Origin: Dysidea avara
Lineage: Eukaryota > Porifera > Demospongiae > Dictyoceratida > Dysideidae
Reading direction: 5' to 3'
Assembly (NCBI RefSeq): GCF_963678975.1
Contig: NC_089279.1
Coordinates: 35,283,297-35,347,296 of the forward strand
DNA: 64,000 nt
This document shows, in pieces, positions 1-10,901 of this stretch (its first letter is position 1; the number at the start of each line of letters is the position of its first letter). The position numbers and the translations under genes are program-made. Below the pieces are notes generated by a model. That model saw only the letters and a list, made by a program, of their open reading frames with translations. It searched no databases and was not told the DNA's origin.

Positions 1-583
1 AAGCAAGACTTAAATTTTGCTAGGGAGAGTCACTTAGTGCAATAATAGTTGACTGGATAATGGACAGAAGAACAGTGTTTATGCAGTAGACTATCTGACA
101 TGCCACAAAATGGTAGTAAGTGCTAGCCACCATTACTGATACTGCCATAATAGTGCTGTAGGTAAGGTGTGATATACTGCACAGTATAACAGATCATTAT
201 TTTACAACCTAGTGTTCATCATCAGATAACTGAATAGTCTGTAATTCTGAAGTTGTGCATTATTATGCTGTAAACATATGCATTAATTATGTTAATGAGG
301 ACTGAAACAAATACTGCAGATACTCAGGTATTACTGGTTAAGGATTTTGGTACTTGGATAGTAAAATTGGTCATAAATACAAATACAGTGCATTTCAAAT
401 AAATAAAAAGAAATCCTTTGCCTTGCTCAAACTGTGGGCAGAGAAGCAAACTCTGCCCAAGTTTAGATGTATCCTAAAAAAAGTAAAATTGGTACTCTGG
501 TACTCATTAAAATCATGTGACATGTAATCAACAAGTAATCATATAATAATACCATGAAGATAACATTTGATGCATATTACACT
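1..583. other. No gene seen; one SINE-like fragment
   Basis: AT-rich sequence without a credible coding region. About 395-470 holds a fragment with the core CAAACTGTGGGCAGAG, found again near 35.5 kb, next to an A-rich AAATAAAT run. I read it as a minus-strand SINE tail. Confidence 0.5.
395..470 (-). repeat. SINE-like repeat, copy 1
   Basis: Shares the string TTGCTCAAACTGTGGG and a following AAGCAAACTCTGCCCAA with about 35505-35550. In both copies the shared part is preceded on the plus strand by AAATAAATAAAA, which would be the tail of a minus-strand insertion. No clear pol III A or B box was found in it. Confidence 0.5.
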
Positions 584-927
584 AGGGCTGAGCGATAGTG
601 AAATTTTCACTGTCCGAACGATATCAAGACACTGTTCACGATAGACGATAGTAAAACGATAGTGATAATTCACCTATTTCCTATTAGTTGCCTTCAAAGA
701 AAGTTGTAAGGAGGGATGTACCCATGCATGTATTTTGCATAAGATATTAAACAGCCTTTTAGACTGATTCTTGTGCCAAAAAGTTATTATTTTAAAATAT
801 TTTACAGATATTTCTCCGTATTTTACTTGTTAATTACTGTCCGATAGTAAATTTTCAAGCGATATGGGCGATACCGATAGTGATACTATCCCGATATTCT
901 GATATGCACATACTATCCCCCAGCCCT
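584..927. mobile_element. hAT-like MITE with target-site duplication
   Basis: A 344-bp non-coding element. It starts AGGGCTGAGCGATAG and ends CCCCCAGCCCT, so its termini are inverted (AGGGCTG/CAGCCCT). It is flanked on both sides by the direct repeat ATATTACACT (574-583 and 928-937). A repeat of 8 bases or slightly more fits hAT-type insertion. Inside, GATAGT/ACTATC words recur and can pair. There is no transposase, so it would be non-autonomous. Confidence 0.75.
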
Positions 928-1808
928 ATATTACACTAACACAGGGACATAGGGAGGGGGAATTCAGGAACTCCCTGTAAAATTTAGACTTCTGAGACAT
1001 TTAAACACACCATTTAGTGTGGTAGGACAAAATGAGTGAGTAATAATAGTGTATGGCTTGGCACAACAATTAATATAAGAAGAATTTACTGAAAACTTGT
1101 TTAAAAGATTCATATACTCTAATAAAGCAGTCAGGCACATATTCTAATAGAGCAGCCAGGTGTACTCTAATAGAACATGTTTGGAGTTTTCAGACATTCT
1201 AATACTAAATGCATGACCTTATACTGCTATAGCTTTGGTGAAAAGATATAGAACTCCAGTAATTTATCACTTGGGCATGCAAAATGAATTCATGCTATGC
1301 GTATTTGTAGTTATAATGTTTTGATTGTAAGTCATTCCATTTGTATCAGTGGATTCATGTTCCTATACCAGTGGGATAACTATCACTTAATTATAGATGT
1401 CTATATGTGTCTCTATGTGTTATATGTTGTCTGTTTCCAATATGTATATGTAGTACTAGCTTCATCACAGGGGCACTTATACACATCATAGTAAATAAAT
1501 AATGTACCATTTTTGCATAAAATACAGAAATCTGCTGAGTTTTGATCCCTTAAAACATTGAAAGTCTCTTAGTGGCTGGGACTGCGTCCCCAGACCTCTG
1601 CTTCTGGTAACTCAAGCTCGATACTGCTGTTGGAACCCCCTTCAAAAAATCCTGGTTACACCCTACTAACATCATTATCATTCCTGTTACTTGAAAAATT
1701 TGTAAACTACTTTAGGTCCAGTAGCTAGTATTCATGCATAGTCAATTAGTTACTCTAGTGAGTAGCTACTTGAAGTCTTGAATACTAGCAATCCATGATT
1801 GTTTCAGT
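928..1808. other. No gene seen; dispersed TCTAATAGAGCAG units
   Basis: Non-coding. About 1112-1200 carries three diverged copies of the unit CTCTAATAGAGCAG that recurs throughout the window. A 64-codon open frame at 1297-1491 has no recognisable domain. Confidence 0.45.
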
Positions 1809-2213
1809 TAGCGTTGTACTGATTTTTAGGAAAAATCGATATCCGATATATTTTTACCCTGTTTTATCGATGCCCAATTGTAGGTCTCTACAAATTATAC
1901 TTGTGCATATTTCACTAAGAGTAGAGCTAGTAAAGCCAATGATGTGAGATTGTGCACTTACTTCAACTCAAAATTGCCAGTCAGACAAGTGGGCTAGGGC
2001 CTGAACCATCACTGTGTATTCATGTGGTTACCACAAAACATAAACAAATTACCTAATTACATGCCAGAGCCCAGCCCTCCAGTGGTACTGCAGCTGCTGA
2101 AGCTGTATAGACTGATAATCTGCTGGCCACAGCCCATTAAAACCAATTTCTGATTATGGTAAAAACAGCTAATTATCAACTTCTACCGATTACCAATTAT
2201 CGGTACAACTCTA
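1809..2213. mobile_element. MITE with TAGNGTTGTACYGAT termini
   Basis: Left end TAGCGTTGTACTGAT; right end is the complement of TAGAGTTGTACCGAT. This gives 15-bp imperfect terminal inverted repeats over about 405 bp. Subterminal words rich in TATCGAT/ATCGGT also pair. The flanks do not show a matching direct repeat, so superfamily is uncertain (hAT-like by terminal sequence only). No coding capacity. Confidence 0.5.
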
Positions 2214-2921
2214 ATTCATAATACTGCATATACAATGTTGCCGCATTTGAATAGTGGCTGTACTTTATCCTTAAATAAAAGTATAAACATTACCCCTTAG
2301 GTAAAAATGCTGTGGCTATTATTTTAAGTTGTGGCATTTATTACCTTTAATTAGTTCACAAAATTGATGTGACGACTATTCAAACTCAACCACTATTCAT
2401 TACTTAAAAATGATGTAGTCCTTATTTTCAAAATCAATTGTGGCACCACTCAAGTGTGCAGCAACTTAGTATTGAAGGTGCAGCATTTAGCCAAGGAAAT
2501 ACAGTATTTGATAAAAGAAATAATGTATTTACATAGAGTAATTCAATGGCTGCCTAATGTTAAAAAATCGATGTGCCACTATTCAGGGACAATGATTAAA
2601 GCATACATACATTAAGCAACTCTCACAAGTGCACTGACTGTTTAGATTATGTCAGATACTGTATTCAATACTGCCATCAAATTCCATAATTATTATGCAC
2701 AGCGCAAACTGTTTTGTAGCTATGGTAATGTTTTTGGTATATGCTTGTAATTGGCTGTGGTTACCATTAGGTAAAGTGCTAAGTCAACAACTATTAATGT
2801 ATCAATGTTACCATGGGATTTGGTACAAACACATTTGACATGAGCTATATGTGAAGTATGTAGTTACATACTACAGTACGTGCATAACATTATGTATTAG
2901 CAACATTTTCGGCATATTTTC
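2214..2921. other. No gene seen; 3' flank of the VWA gene
   Basis: AT-rich non-coding sequence downstream of a minus-strand gene. I see no structured repeat in it. Confidence 0.4.
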
Positions 2922-4269
2922 TTATTGTCTGTTAGGTGTTTCCTTTTGTAAATTCACTAGGCCTGCTAAGTTTTCCACGTCAAATATGTGTGAAGTAGCA
3001 GCATTGTCTCCCTTGATACACTCCAGTTCATCTAGGTTGATGTTGTCCCCAATGCCAATCGACACCACGCTAGCTTTACCTCCAAATTGGTTCAGGCACT
3101 TTGTGGCAGTGCATATATTTTCTCCTGAATTATACCGACCATCAGTGAGAAATATTACATCAATTAATGCATTGTCTTCATCATAATACCCACATGTACG
3201 CTGTAGTATTTTATCACAAGCACATCGGATTGCATCACCGGAACGGGTTTTTGGACCATCACGATATGAAATACTAGATATTGCTGCAAAGAGTTTACCA
3301 CGATCAGCTTGATTGCAATTGAAACAAATGTCCCTTTGTATCTTATCACCATATGTCATCACTCCAAACTTAGTGGACCCACAAAAAAGTGGAACCAGTG
3401 TACTTAATGTTGCTGTCATCAAATCAAAGTTTGCTTTCCCAATACTTCCTGATGTGTCCAATATAAGCAAAATGTACCATTTCTTCGTGCCTTGTCTTCT
3501 ATAATGATAGTGATGATAATTTCTAATGTTTATTAAGTGACCATCTATATCAAATGGCTCTGGGGTTTTGTTCTTGTCTAGTTGATCAACATTGTCTTCA
3601 AAAACTGATGATGTTGGGATTTTACTCACTGGAGTTTCTTTATTGCTGCTGTGATTATCTGTTGATAATGCACATTTTTGTTAGTTGTACTTATAACTAC
3701 TGTTTACCTTGAGGGCATATTTCTGTGCTTGGTGATCCACATATTGCCAATATGCTTCTACTACTTCTGTTTAGTGGAACTGCAATAGCATTAGTATATT
3801 CAGCAGTAACAACATCAGATAGATCACCATATCTTGGGTTAGTAGTTTGAAGCATTGATGAACCCAAATCCAGTGCCTCCCGGCAATGAAGAGCTTTGCC
3901 TGTTCTTGCAAGGTTGGTTCACCTTCAACAGATACATAGCATTCAATATTGTTTTGCACTTAAACAAGCAGATCATACTTTCAAACAGTTCTGCTTTCTT
4001 CCTGTGTGCACTTGTCGCCGTCTTTTCGAGTTCTTATTTCTCTGAAGCTTCTGCTAGTTGGACATTTGGAATTGCTTAGTGGTTTGCCAGTCTTAGTCCA
4101 GCTACTCCAGGAGCCATAGAAACATGAAGAGCAATGAGTGAACAATTTTGGTAGCACTGTTCTGAGAAAGGAATCACAAGGGAGTGGCTGTGACTCCACT
4201 GTACCAGTTAGTGTTACTAGTCAGTGATACAACAACTAGTAGTAGAGTAATCAGCCACATCTTGAACAT
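2922..4269 (-). CDS. Secreted VWA-domain protein with TSP1-like segment (multi-exon)
   Basis: Last exon 2922-3658 is the clearest. It encodes a von Willebrand factor A domain with the MIDAS motif DTSGS after a hydrophobic strand (YILLIL) and a later TDGRYNSG segment. Such domains bind divalent metal and mediate extracellular adhesion. Its acceptor (CAACAG at 3659-3664) joins in phase to an upstream exon, about 3708-3899, with donor CAAG|GTAAAC. Further upstream (about 3990-4200) the frame has GSWSSW and cysteines like a thrombospondin type 1 repeat. A plausible signal peptide begins at ATG 4269 (MFKMWLITLLLVVV). The signal frame and the TSP1 frame are offset by one base with no credible intron between them, and the TSP1-to-middle-exon join was not resolved. 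So a sequence error, an unusual splice or early decay is possible. VWA identity is firm; the full gene model is provisional. Confidence 0.65.
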
Positions 4270-5079
4270 TGACCAGCACTGCAGCTGTATCCGTCTATCT
4301 ATACTGTATAGCTATATCCCAAAGAAGCCACATGCAGAGTGCATGACTGGACAATAACTACATATACTTCATGCAGTAAAGTGTTGATATGAGCTAAAAT
4401 GAAAGCGTTAAACACACACAGCTTTTAGTAGAGGGATACCAGTCATAGAAATGAACAGCCATACGTATAACTTTTAGCAGAGTACTATTTGAATACATCG
4501 TCAATTTTCACTGTCACAATCAGTCAGAGATAAAAATAAAGTCTGCTTTTACAGATTGCTTTTTCAAAGCCTAGTGGTGAGCCAAACAAGCCTTGATGGA
4601 ACTCTGGCCTTCCTCAGGGATGTAGCTTAAACCAGTATTCCTACACAATTCCATATAGTAGCTATTTTCCCATACAATCTTTTAATGGAAGTTACTCAGT
4701 CTCTTTAATAGGACCTTTTTATATCCGAAATTATACAGAAACAGCTGATACTTCACAAGTGTAACTGATATCCTTTATTTTGAGATACGTATATACAAGT
4801 TATTTAATATGCTTTTCAACTACCTGATAGTATCATCAAGATAAAAAAAGAGCCTAGGTATTGAAAGTGACTATAGGTATTGCATCATAACTTTGAAATT
4901 TGTGTTTGTACAGGCTATACTGCAGTAGGACACTCTCTTCTCTATATTATGTTCTCTTGGTATCATACATAGCTAGTTATCAGTTGGTCCATCCTATAGG
5001 GTCTTCAAAGAAGAAGCAGATTATTTTGTAGTGTTACTGATGAATATTTTTCAACCTTCATTTGAGATAGGAGTGTTTC
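4270..5079. other. No gene seen
   Basis: Upstream region of the VWA gene. No coding frame, structured repeat or RNA gene recognised. Confidence 0.4.
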
Positions 5080-5560
5080 CATTGGATTGAGGTCTATCCA
5101 TCTTTGTTAATGATCTAATCGATGTTGTTAGAAGTGAGCTGTTTTTGTTTGCTGAAGATACCAAGTTGTTTCCTAAAATTGCTGACTTCAATAATGATTA
5201 TGTCAGATTGTAGTCTGATTAAAATAGTTTGTTTGGGTGGTCTTTTTCTTGGCAGTTAGCATTTAAACTACCAGAGTGCATGGTCATGCACATGGGTAAA
5301 TGCCATCCTTAATTCGGCTATACAATTGATAGCCAACACCTAGTGGAGGTTACTCGAACACAACGATTTGGGAGTTGTGTTTAATAATAACTTAAAATTT
5401 CACTCTCATATATTAATGATAACTGCAATGGCTAGAGAAGAGTTTTGTGTATAGTTTTACAGTAGTAGTAGTCCATGAATATTCAAAAAGTTCTGTAGCA
5501 TCTGAAATAAGTTACTGGACAGGCAGCTTACACTGATTTGTCCCAGGGACTATGTCAACA
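5080..5560 (+). mobile_element. LINE reverse-transcriptase remnant
   Basis: Translated by eye, the segment reads SIFVNDLIDV, then LFLFAEDTKLF, then MVMHMGKCH. This matches the order LYINDI - FADDTKLF - KCKVMHI in the intact copy at 24-26 kb. Frameshifts and stops break it. The catalytic FADD is altered to FAED, so it is dead. Confidence 0.7.
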
Positions 5561-5594
5561 ATATGATAAAGATGGTGAGTTTAAGTATAAATAT

Positions 5595-5935
5595 TATTAT
5601 TATTAACACTTTACAGTGACCAGCACTGAAGGTCTGACAGCAACATGTGCTGCAGCCTTAGGATTACCTAACCTATAGCTAATTTCAAGGACTTATACTT
5701 AATGGCTTATAGCTGATAAGGTGCAACAGAAAAGGGGCCAAAGTAAGGAAAAAAATACCTCCAACCCCAGGATTCGAACTGCAGGTCATCCAATGTCTAG
5801 TCAGGGCCACACTCAGTCTTCCTCCAGGAGGGATGGATTTTCTTCCTTAAACCTATATAAAGTATTTATTATTATTAACACTTTACAGTTACCAGCTCTG
5901 AAGGTCTGACAGCAACATGTGCTCCATAAGTTTTT
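5595..5935 (-). repeat. tRNA-derived SINE-like repeats, two joined copies
   Basis: On the minus strand the segment near 5770-5785 reads GTTCGAATCC, a good pol III B box. The 3' part (plus-strand AACACTTTACAGTKACCAG followed by CTGAAGGTCTGACAGCAACA) occurs twice, at about 5608-5650 and 5878-5922, each beside a TTATTATTATT run that is the complement of an AAT-rich tail. Related 3' ends lie near 28.26 kb, 44.2 kb, 44.64 kb and 45.06 kb. The A box is poorly preserved. Confidence 0.6.
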
Positions 5936-6989
5936 CAAAATTCTAGCTTATCACCCTTTGCCCAGCTTATTGTCATGTCCAAATTATATCCAAGGTTCTA
6001 CAAAGTGCTACAGTATTCAAGTAAGTGTTTATTCAATAAAAGCAAGCACATTTAAAACAACAACATTTTTATCAGTTTGTAACAGACAAATGGATTCCCC
6101 TTAATGTAGTTGAAGCAACCTTCATTTATTAACTTTGATAATCACTTTATGAACATGAGTTATTGTACTGATCTGTTTACCTTAATTGTATACCAGTATT
6201 AGTCTATTAGTAGCTGTTGCCATAGCAATAAAAGTGCTGAAACAAGAATTTTATTTCTGTACCTTATAGCTCACATTTAGTTAGAGTGAAGCCTCAGTAA
6301 AGGGTTAGGGTTATCCAGACCTGCACTTAGTGCTCAAAGTCCACAACTCTGAAAGTGTGTGCAAAAACAATGTACTGAACACTTTTGCAAACAAAAAATA
6401 TTTATAAAATTTGACTACCCTAATAGAACATACACTACTCTAATAGAGCAATCAATTACGAAGTTCTGTAAGTTTGGAAAACTGAGGTACCACTGTAATA
6501 TTTCAGTCATGCAATCATTGCATTATTGCATAGGGCAGGCAACTGTTTTGTGAATAGAAATGTGTCTTTATAATAAGAAACTGTCAGACTAGCAAGCATT
6601 CTCCATCACATTGTAGCACTTATGAGCTGCTGATAACACATGTTGTAGTTAAACCACTGTTTGATACAAATCTGAGTGGAAAGATCAAAGACACATACGA
6701 GCTATAGTGAGAATATCAAACACTGCTAAAATTGATTCTTGGTGAAGCATTGCAGTGGTTAGTCATGAGTATGTGATGATCTTTTTAAGTCCCAAAAGTA
6801 CATCCAAATTAAAATTTTGTGGAAGATATAATGAAGTCAACTACAAGAACTTTGTATGCAAATCCATGCATATAATCATAGAAAAAAAGCCGGTTTAGTA
6901 GTAAGTATGCATGCATGATCTTGCTAGTAAAACAGTGGGTAATTAGACCCGTATACTCACACTGTTATACGTAATAATCCTGTGTACTA
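5936..6989. other. No gene seen; pogo-like fragment
   Basis: Non-coding. About 6290-6500 has TTATCCAGACC and ends ACTGAGGTACCACTGTA, resembling the right terminus of pogo/Tigger-type elements. It contains CTCTAATAGAGCA units (6415-6450). Confidence 0.4.
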
Positions 6990-7232
6990 CAGTAGGACCT
7001 CGATTATCCTAATCTCGATTATGCGAACCCTCTATTATCCGACAGTATAAGTAACTGCTCTATTAGAGTATTTCGTCACTAGGTGAACGTTCTATTACAG
7101 TAAGTGTATGTTCTATTAGAGTAGTTGAACACTATAAATGAATGGGCTTCATTTATCCAAACAAATTCACTTTTCTGAACACTTTTATGATTTAACTGGC
7201 ACACAGGTGTTCAGATAATGGTGGTCCTACTA
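6990..7232. mobile_element. pogo/Tigger-like MITE
   Basis: Left terminus CAGTAGGACCTCGATTATCC is typical of pogo-type Tc1/mariner relatives. The right terminus GGTCCTACT is its complement except for the last base. TA flanks both sides (988-989 of the 6.9-kb block and 7233-7234). Inside are several copies of CTCTATTAGAG spaced 20-30 bases apart, the unit scattered elsewhere in the window. Non-coding. Confidence 0.7.
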
Positions 7233-8395
7233 TACCGCCAACTATTCTACTATATATATTAAGCTACCAGTACAATTACAGTACTATAGGTGTTTCAGTG
7301 TTACTGTATGGGTGCCCAAGTAAAGCTGACTATGAAGTAGGAAATTGGTTACAGTAACCAATAATACCTTTGATTGAACAGTTACTATATATATGCATTA
7401 ATTAGTGCAATGAAGTTACAAAGCTATGCATTCTTTAGGACAAATTGTGTACATTTTGAAAGCAATTTCAGTAAATCAAATCATCAGCAGCTATATGGGA
7501 TGCACACATGATTTGAAAAGTCACTATATGGGATATACTCTACACAGGTATTTTGAACACATCAAACCAATCATCTCAATTGTACTGCAGAAACTGACTC
7601 CCTTCACTTCGGGAATACATTACTCCATATTAACGTTAGCAAAATATGAGGTGAAGATCTTCACTCAGGGAGTGGGACATCAATAATTTTGGGTGAGTTG
7701 GTATATATATATATATGCCATGCTGATTTGTTGTCGATTGTATATCCAACTATAGTGCTTGACGATGTGTATGCTTTATTCATATGGATGATGAATTGCA
7801 TAATTATTCATCACGGAGTTCTTGTAACTTTTTTTGATGTTTGACTTGGATACAGTAGCTATATGGCTAAGTTCATTTGCTAACTTTTTGTAGAGCTGAA
7901 TTGAATCAAGATAATTCAAGCAGAGTTACAAGGCACTGATTCAGTCATGGATTGAGATGATGCCAAAACTTAATGGCTTGATCAACTACATCAAAGGATA
8001 CCCAACAACCCAAGCTGTAATTAAAATTTATTCAATTAACTGATGTTAGATTTCAATCAGAGTTTTCCTTTACAGAACAGTCTTATTATTATTATAATTA
8101 CTAAATATTATTAGTGTAGTTGGTATGTACAAGTCAAGCTGAGTCCTCAAAACTATTTAATATATATATTAATACCATACCTGTTTCACTGCCCATACAA
8201 AAGTCTCAATAGTAGCAGTGAAATTTATCCCGTATTTCACTGGTAGCAGTGAAAAAGTTGTAATTGCAATTTCATTGGCTAGAATTTATGTTAACAATTA
8301 GTGTTGACGCGTGTTTAGTACATAGTGACAAATTGCGTACATGGCAACGCTAATGCACAGCATGCGCATATGCAGCGAGTATGGTATTAACTGGG
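7233..8395. other. No gene seen
   Basis: An 86-codon open frame at 7426-7686 has no recognisable domain and unremarkable composition. The rest is AT-rich with short TATATA runs. The words GCAGTGAAATTT/AAATTTATCCC near 8170-8260 are a partial copy of the hairpin that follows. Confidence 0.4.
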
Positions 8396-8549
8396 AATAG
8401 CATGGGTAGCAGTGAAATTTGGGATAAATACCACTCTTGTTGTATTGGAAATGGTAAATTTCACTCGGCTTCGCCTCGTGAAATTTATCCCCATTTCCAA
8501 TACAACACTCGTGATATTTATCCCAAATTTCACTGCTACCCATGCTATT
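8396..8549. repeat. Foldback hairpin, ~70-bp arms
   Basis: Arms 8396-8464 and 8478-8549 are near-perfect inverted copies, from AATAGCATGGGTAGCAG outside to AAATTTCAC inside. They are separated by a 13-base loop (TCGGCTTCGCCTC). Small indels separate the arms. A single-stranded copy would form a long hairpin. Likely a foldback transposon or MITE; no target-site duplication was found. Confidence 0.75.
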
Positions 8550-9625
8550 ACTAGTACTAATATATATAAATCATGATCACGGATGGAATCACACAACTTC
8601 TTGAAATTTGACTCATTTGTAGTACTGCTTGATCCACTAAAACTATTTCAAAATCATTTCATTCAAAAATGAGTGGCTAGTGAACTGATTTCACCAATAT
8701 AATTTTCTGCTACTATACTCACTATTTTTGTATAGTGACATTCACTACTCTTGTAGTGATTTTGTAGTAACGTTCAATGTTCTTTTGTAGTAACCCTCAC
8801 TACATAGTAGTGAACATCATTGACAGTCACTGCAAAATTAGTTGTGAACGTCGTCACTGCACAAAAATAGTTAGCATTGTAGCAGAAATTAGTAGTGGCC
8901 TTCACTGGTTTTTACTGTGAATCTCTGATATTAATTAACCAATGAAAGCCTCCACCATTCATTTCTTATGAAAAGCCATATTATGCTGTGAAATGTGCAA
9001 TAGAACTAAACCACACATGATATCTTTCCTGTCACCACTAATCATCTGGTTGGCTGAAATGTTTATTGAAACACAACTTTTTAGCTATAGTATAAAATAA
9101 TATGCTAGCACATTAACCTTGAAGGCCAGTCAGTCTGGCATGGAATTGGTCGGTTGGTCAGTCAGTCAGTCAGTCAGTCAGTCAGTCAGTCAGTCAGTCA
9201 ATGTGAAAAATGCTTACTTCTACTAAATACTGCTATGGGCTTACAGGGATAGAGCTTGTTTATAGGAAACTTGCTAGCTGCATGGAGTTTACGGATAGGT
9301 AAGATGTTTATGAGTTTGACTATCAACTGTTACCAATGACAACAACCAAACAAAACAATGAATACCTGTCAAATATCCCGGCCCAAATTATGTAATGCTG
9401 CATCATCAATAATTTTATATTGCCAATCTGTGCATTTATTTTGTGAATGTTATAATCAACATGATGAAGTAATGCTTGCATAATACTTGCTGTATAATGA
9501 TAATGATATAGTTTTATTACATGTATACACTCAAGATGTTTATACAAAGATCATAAAAAAGGTTAAAATGGATATAAACAATCCCAAGATAATTTAATAG
9601 TGTGAAATTTTTAATTATGTGTTGC
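8550..9625. other. No gene seen; GTAGTGA-rich repeats and a microsatellite
   Basis: About 8700-8890 repeats the words CACTAC, GTAGTGA and GTAACGTTC in both orientations. A GTCA microsatellite follows at 9157-9200. No coding region is supported. Confidence 0.4.
9157..9200. repeat. (GTCA)11 microsatellite
   Basis: Eleven uninterrupted GTCA units. Confidence 0.95.
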
Positions 9626-10735
9626 TTATACTGGTGTCCCCAGGGATATTAGTTGCACTGAGCGTTCCAGCCTGGTCATAATGCTGTGAAAGTCACTCTC
9701 CTCAACAGTGGATTCTTTTTGCTTCTCAACCACACGAGTGTTTAGGTAAGCAAAATGTTCAAACATTTTTTGTAAAATTTCTGACCGGTATAGCCATGCA
9801 CTTTCAGTCTGACCATAGCTAACATTGGAATCAATATCTTCTTGAAGATCAATGATATCAATATTCAGCCGGCTAATACAGGTCTCAATTGTCTTGATGT
9901 CAAGTTGAAATTGAGTCAGTTGCTTGAAGAATCCAGTGAGGCAACGGCACACATCAGTAACACTGGATTCAATCTTGTTCTTCAGCTCTACTGAAAGCTT
10001 TGATGCATCCATCACTGAGCCCAGGCCTTCCATGACACTTCCAGTGTAGAATGAGAGTGCTTCAGATCCAGCAGACATCATCACCTTGGTAATCTCTGAC
10101 CCTTCTACTGGGACATGAGAAGCAACTATCATGCTCGTTGCAGCTCCAGCCATTGTATAGATGAACGTGGACATGCCCAATTTGAACAACTTGTGTTGAG
10201 AGTCAGAGACTTCACTTTCCTTTTGCTTCGTAGCACCATCAGTAAATGCATTCTCTTGTAAGATCTTTCTCTTCACTGCATCTGGTTCCGGACAATTTTG
10301 TTGCAGTGCGTCGATGTCACCTTGGACCCTCTTGATTAGTTTCTTTAGGTAATGAAGAAACCCTTTTATTTCTTCCTCGGCTTCAGGATATCTTTTTTCC
10401 TCAATAAGGCCTCTGATGTGCGGTATGATCTTTTGACTGCTGCCGTAGTCCACGACCGTCTTTGTGCTAGCGATAATTACGTCGTAATAGTCACGAATAC
10501 AACAAATGTCTTTCTCAAATTCACACAGTTTCATCGCAAATTCAGCATTTTTCCTCGCTATTTCGCTGTTCAGTTCGGTAATCTTGGCTAAGTGCTGTAC
10601 TAGTTCCTTCTGAAAATCAGCCAATGATGTGAAAACTTCCTCGGCGGCATCGAAAAAGCTTCTTTTGATTGTTTCGAACAAAACTCTCAGCGATACAACC
10701 TGAGGGATACCCACAATGACTGCGTCTTCAGCCAT
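9626..10735 (-). CDS. Coiled-coil protein with central hydrophobic segment, function unknown
   Basis: Single-exon 369-residue frame starting MAEDAVIVGIP. No signal peptide. Residues ~15-150 and ~245-350 are charged heptad-like helices; between them (~187-243) lies a weakly hydrophobic, Ala/Gly/Ser-rich stretch (STFIYTMAGAATSMIV, then a second one around EALSFYTGSVMEGLGSV). The order helix bundle - hydrophobic hairpin - helix bundle recalls the alpha-helical pore-forming fold of the ClyA/Hbl type. This is a shape argument only; an ordinary cytosolic coiled-coil protein is equally possible. It is transcribed divergently from KMO with 166 bases between the start codons, so the two may share a promoter. 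I recognise no named family. Frame length and codon quality make it a confident gene. Confidence 0.8.
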   Translation of the reverse strand: MAEDAVIVGIPQVVSLRVLFETIKRSFFDAAEEVFTSLADFQKELVQHLAKITELNSEIARKNAEFAMKLCEFEKDICCIRDYYDVIIASTKTVVDYGSSQKIIPHIRGLIEEKRYPEAEEEIKGFLHYLKKLIKRVQGDIDALQQNCPEPDAVKRKILQENAFTDGATKQKESEVSDSQHKLFKLGMSTFIYTMAGAATSMIVASHVPVEGSEITKVMMSAGSEALSFYTGSVMEGLGSVMDASKLSVELKNKIESSVTDVCRCLTGFFKQLTQFQLDIKTIETCISRLNIDIIDLQEDIDSNVSYGQTESAWLYRSEILQKMFEHFAYLNTRVVEKQKESTVEESDFHSIMTRLERSVQLISLGTPV

Positions 10736-10901
10736 AGTATAATAATCTCTGAATCTAGTTACTTGGTTTACTCAAGGGGAAAAATACGGGAAACCCCCTT
10801 CCTTTGCATCACCTTATGTCCTTATAAGATACGAAATCGCGTGATCGAACACGTGTGAATAATCCTTTTGTAGTTTTTGAAGGAGCCGGTTTTATCGTCA
10901 A
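10736..10901. promoter_or_regulatory. Bidirectional promoter region, coiled-coil gene / KMO
   Basis: The only sequence between two divergent start codons. It contains a palindromic E-box-like ACACGTGT (about 10849-10856) and no clear TATA box on either side. A shared CpG-type or TATA-less promoter is inferred from the arrangement. Confidence 0.5.

Noticed and set aside
5770-5785. Possible tRNA gene (B box GTTCGAATCC on the minus strand)
   Set aside because: No acceptor stem or intact A box; the element recurs with AAT-type tails, so it is a SINE.
7426-7686. 86-codon open frame
   Set aside because: No recognisable domain, signal or homology; expected by chance at this AT content and length.
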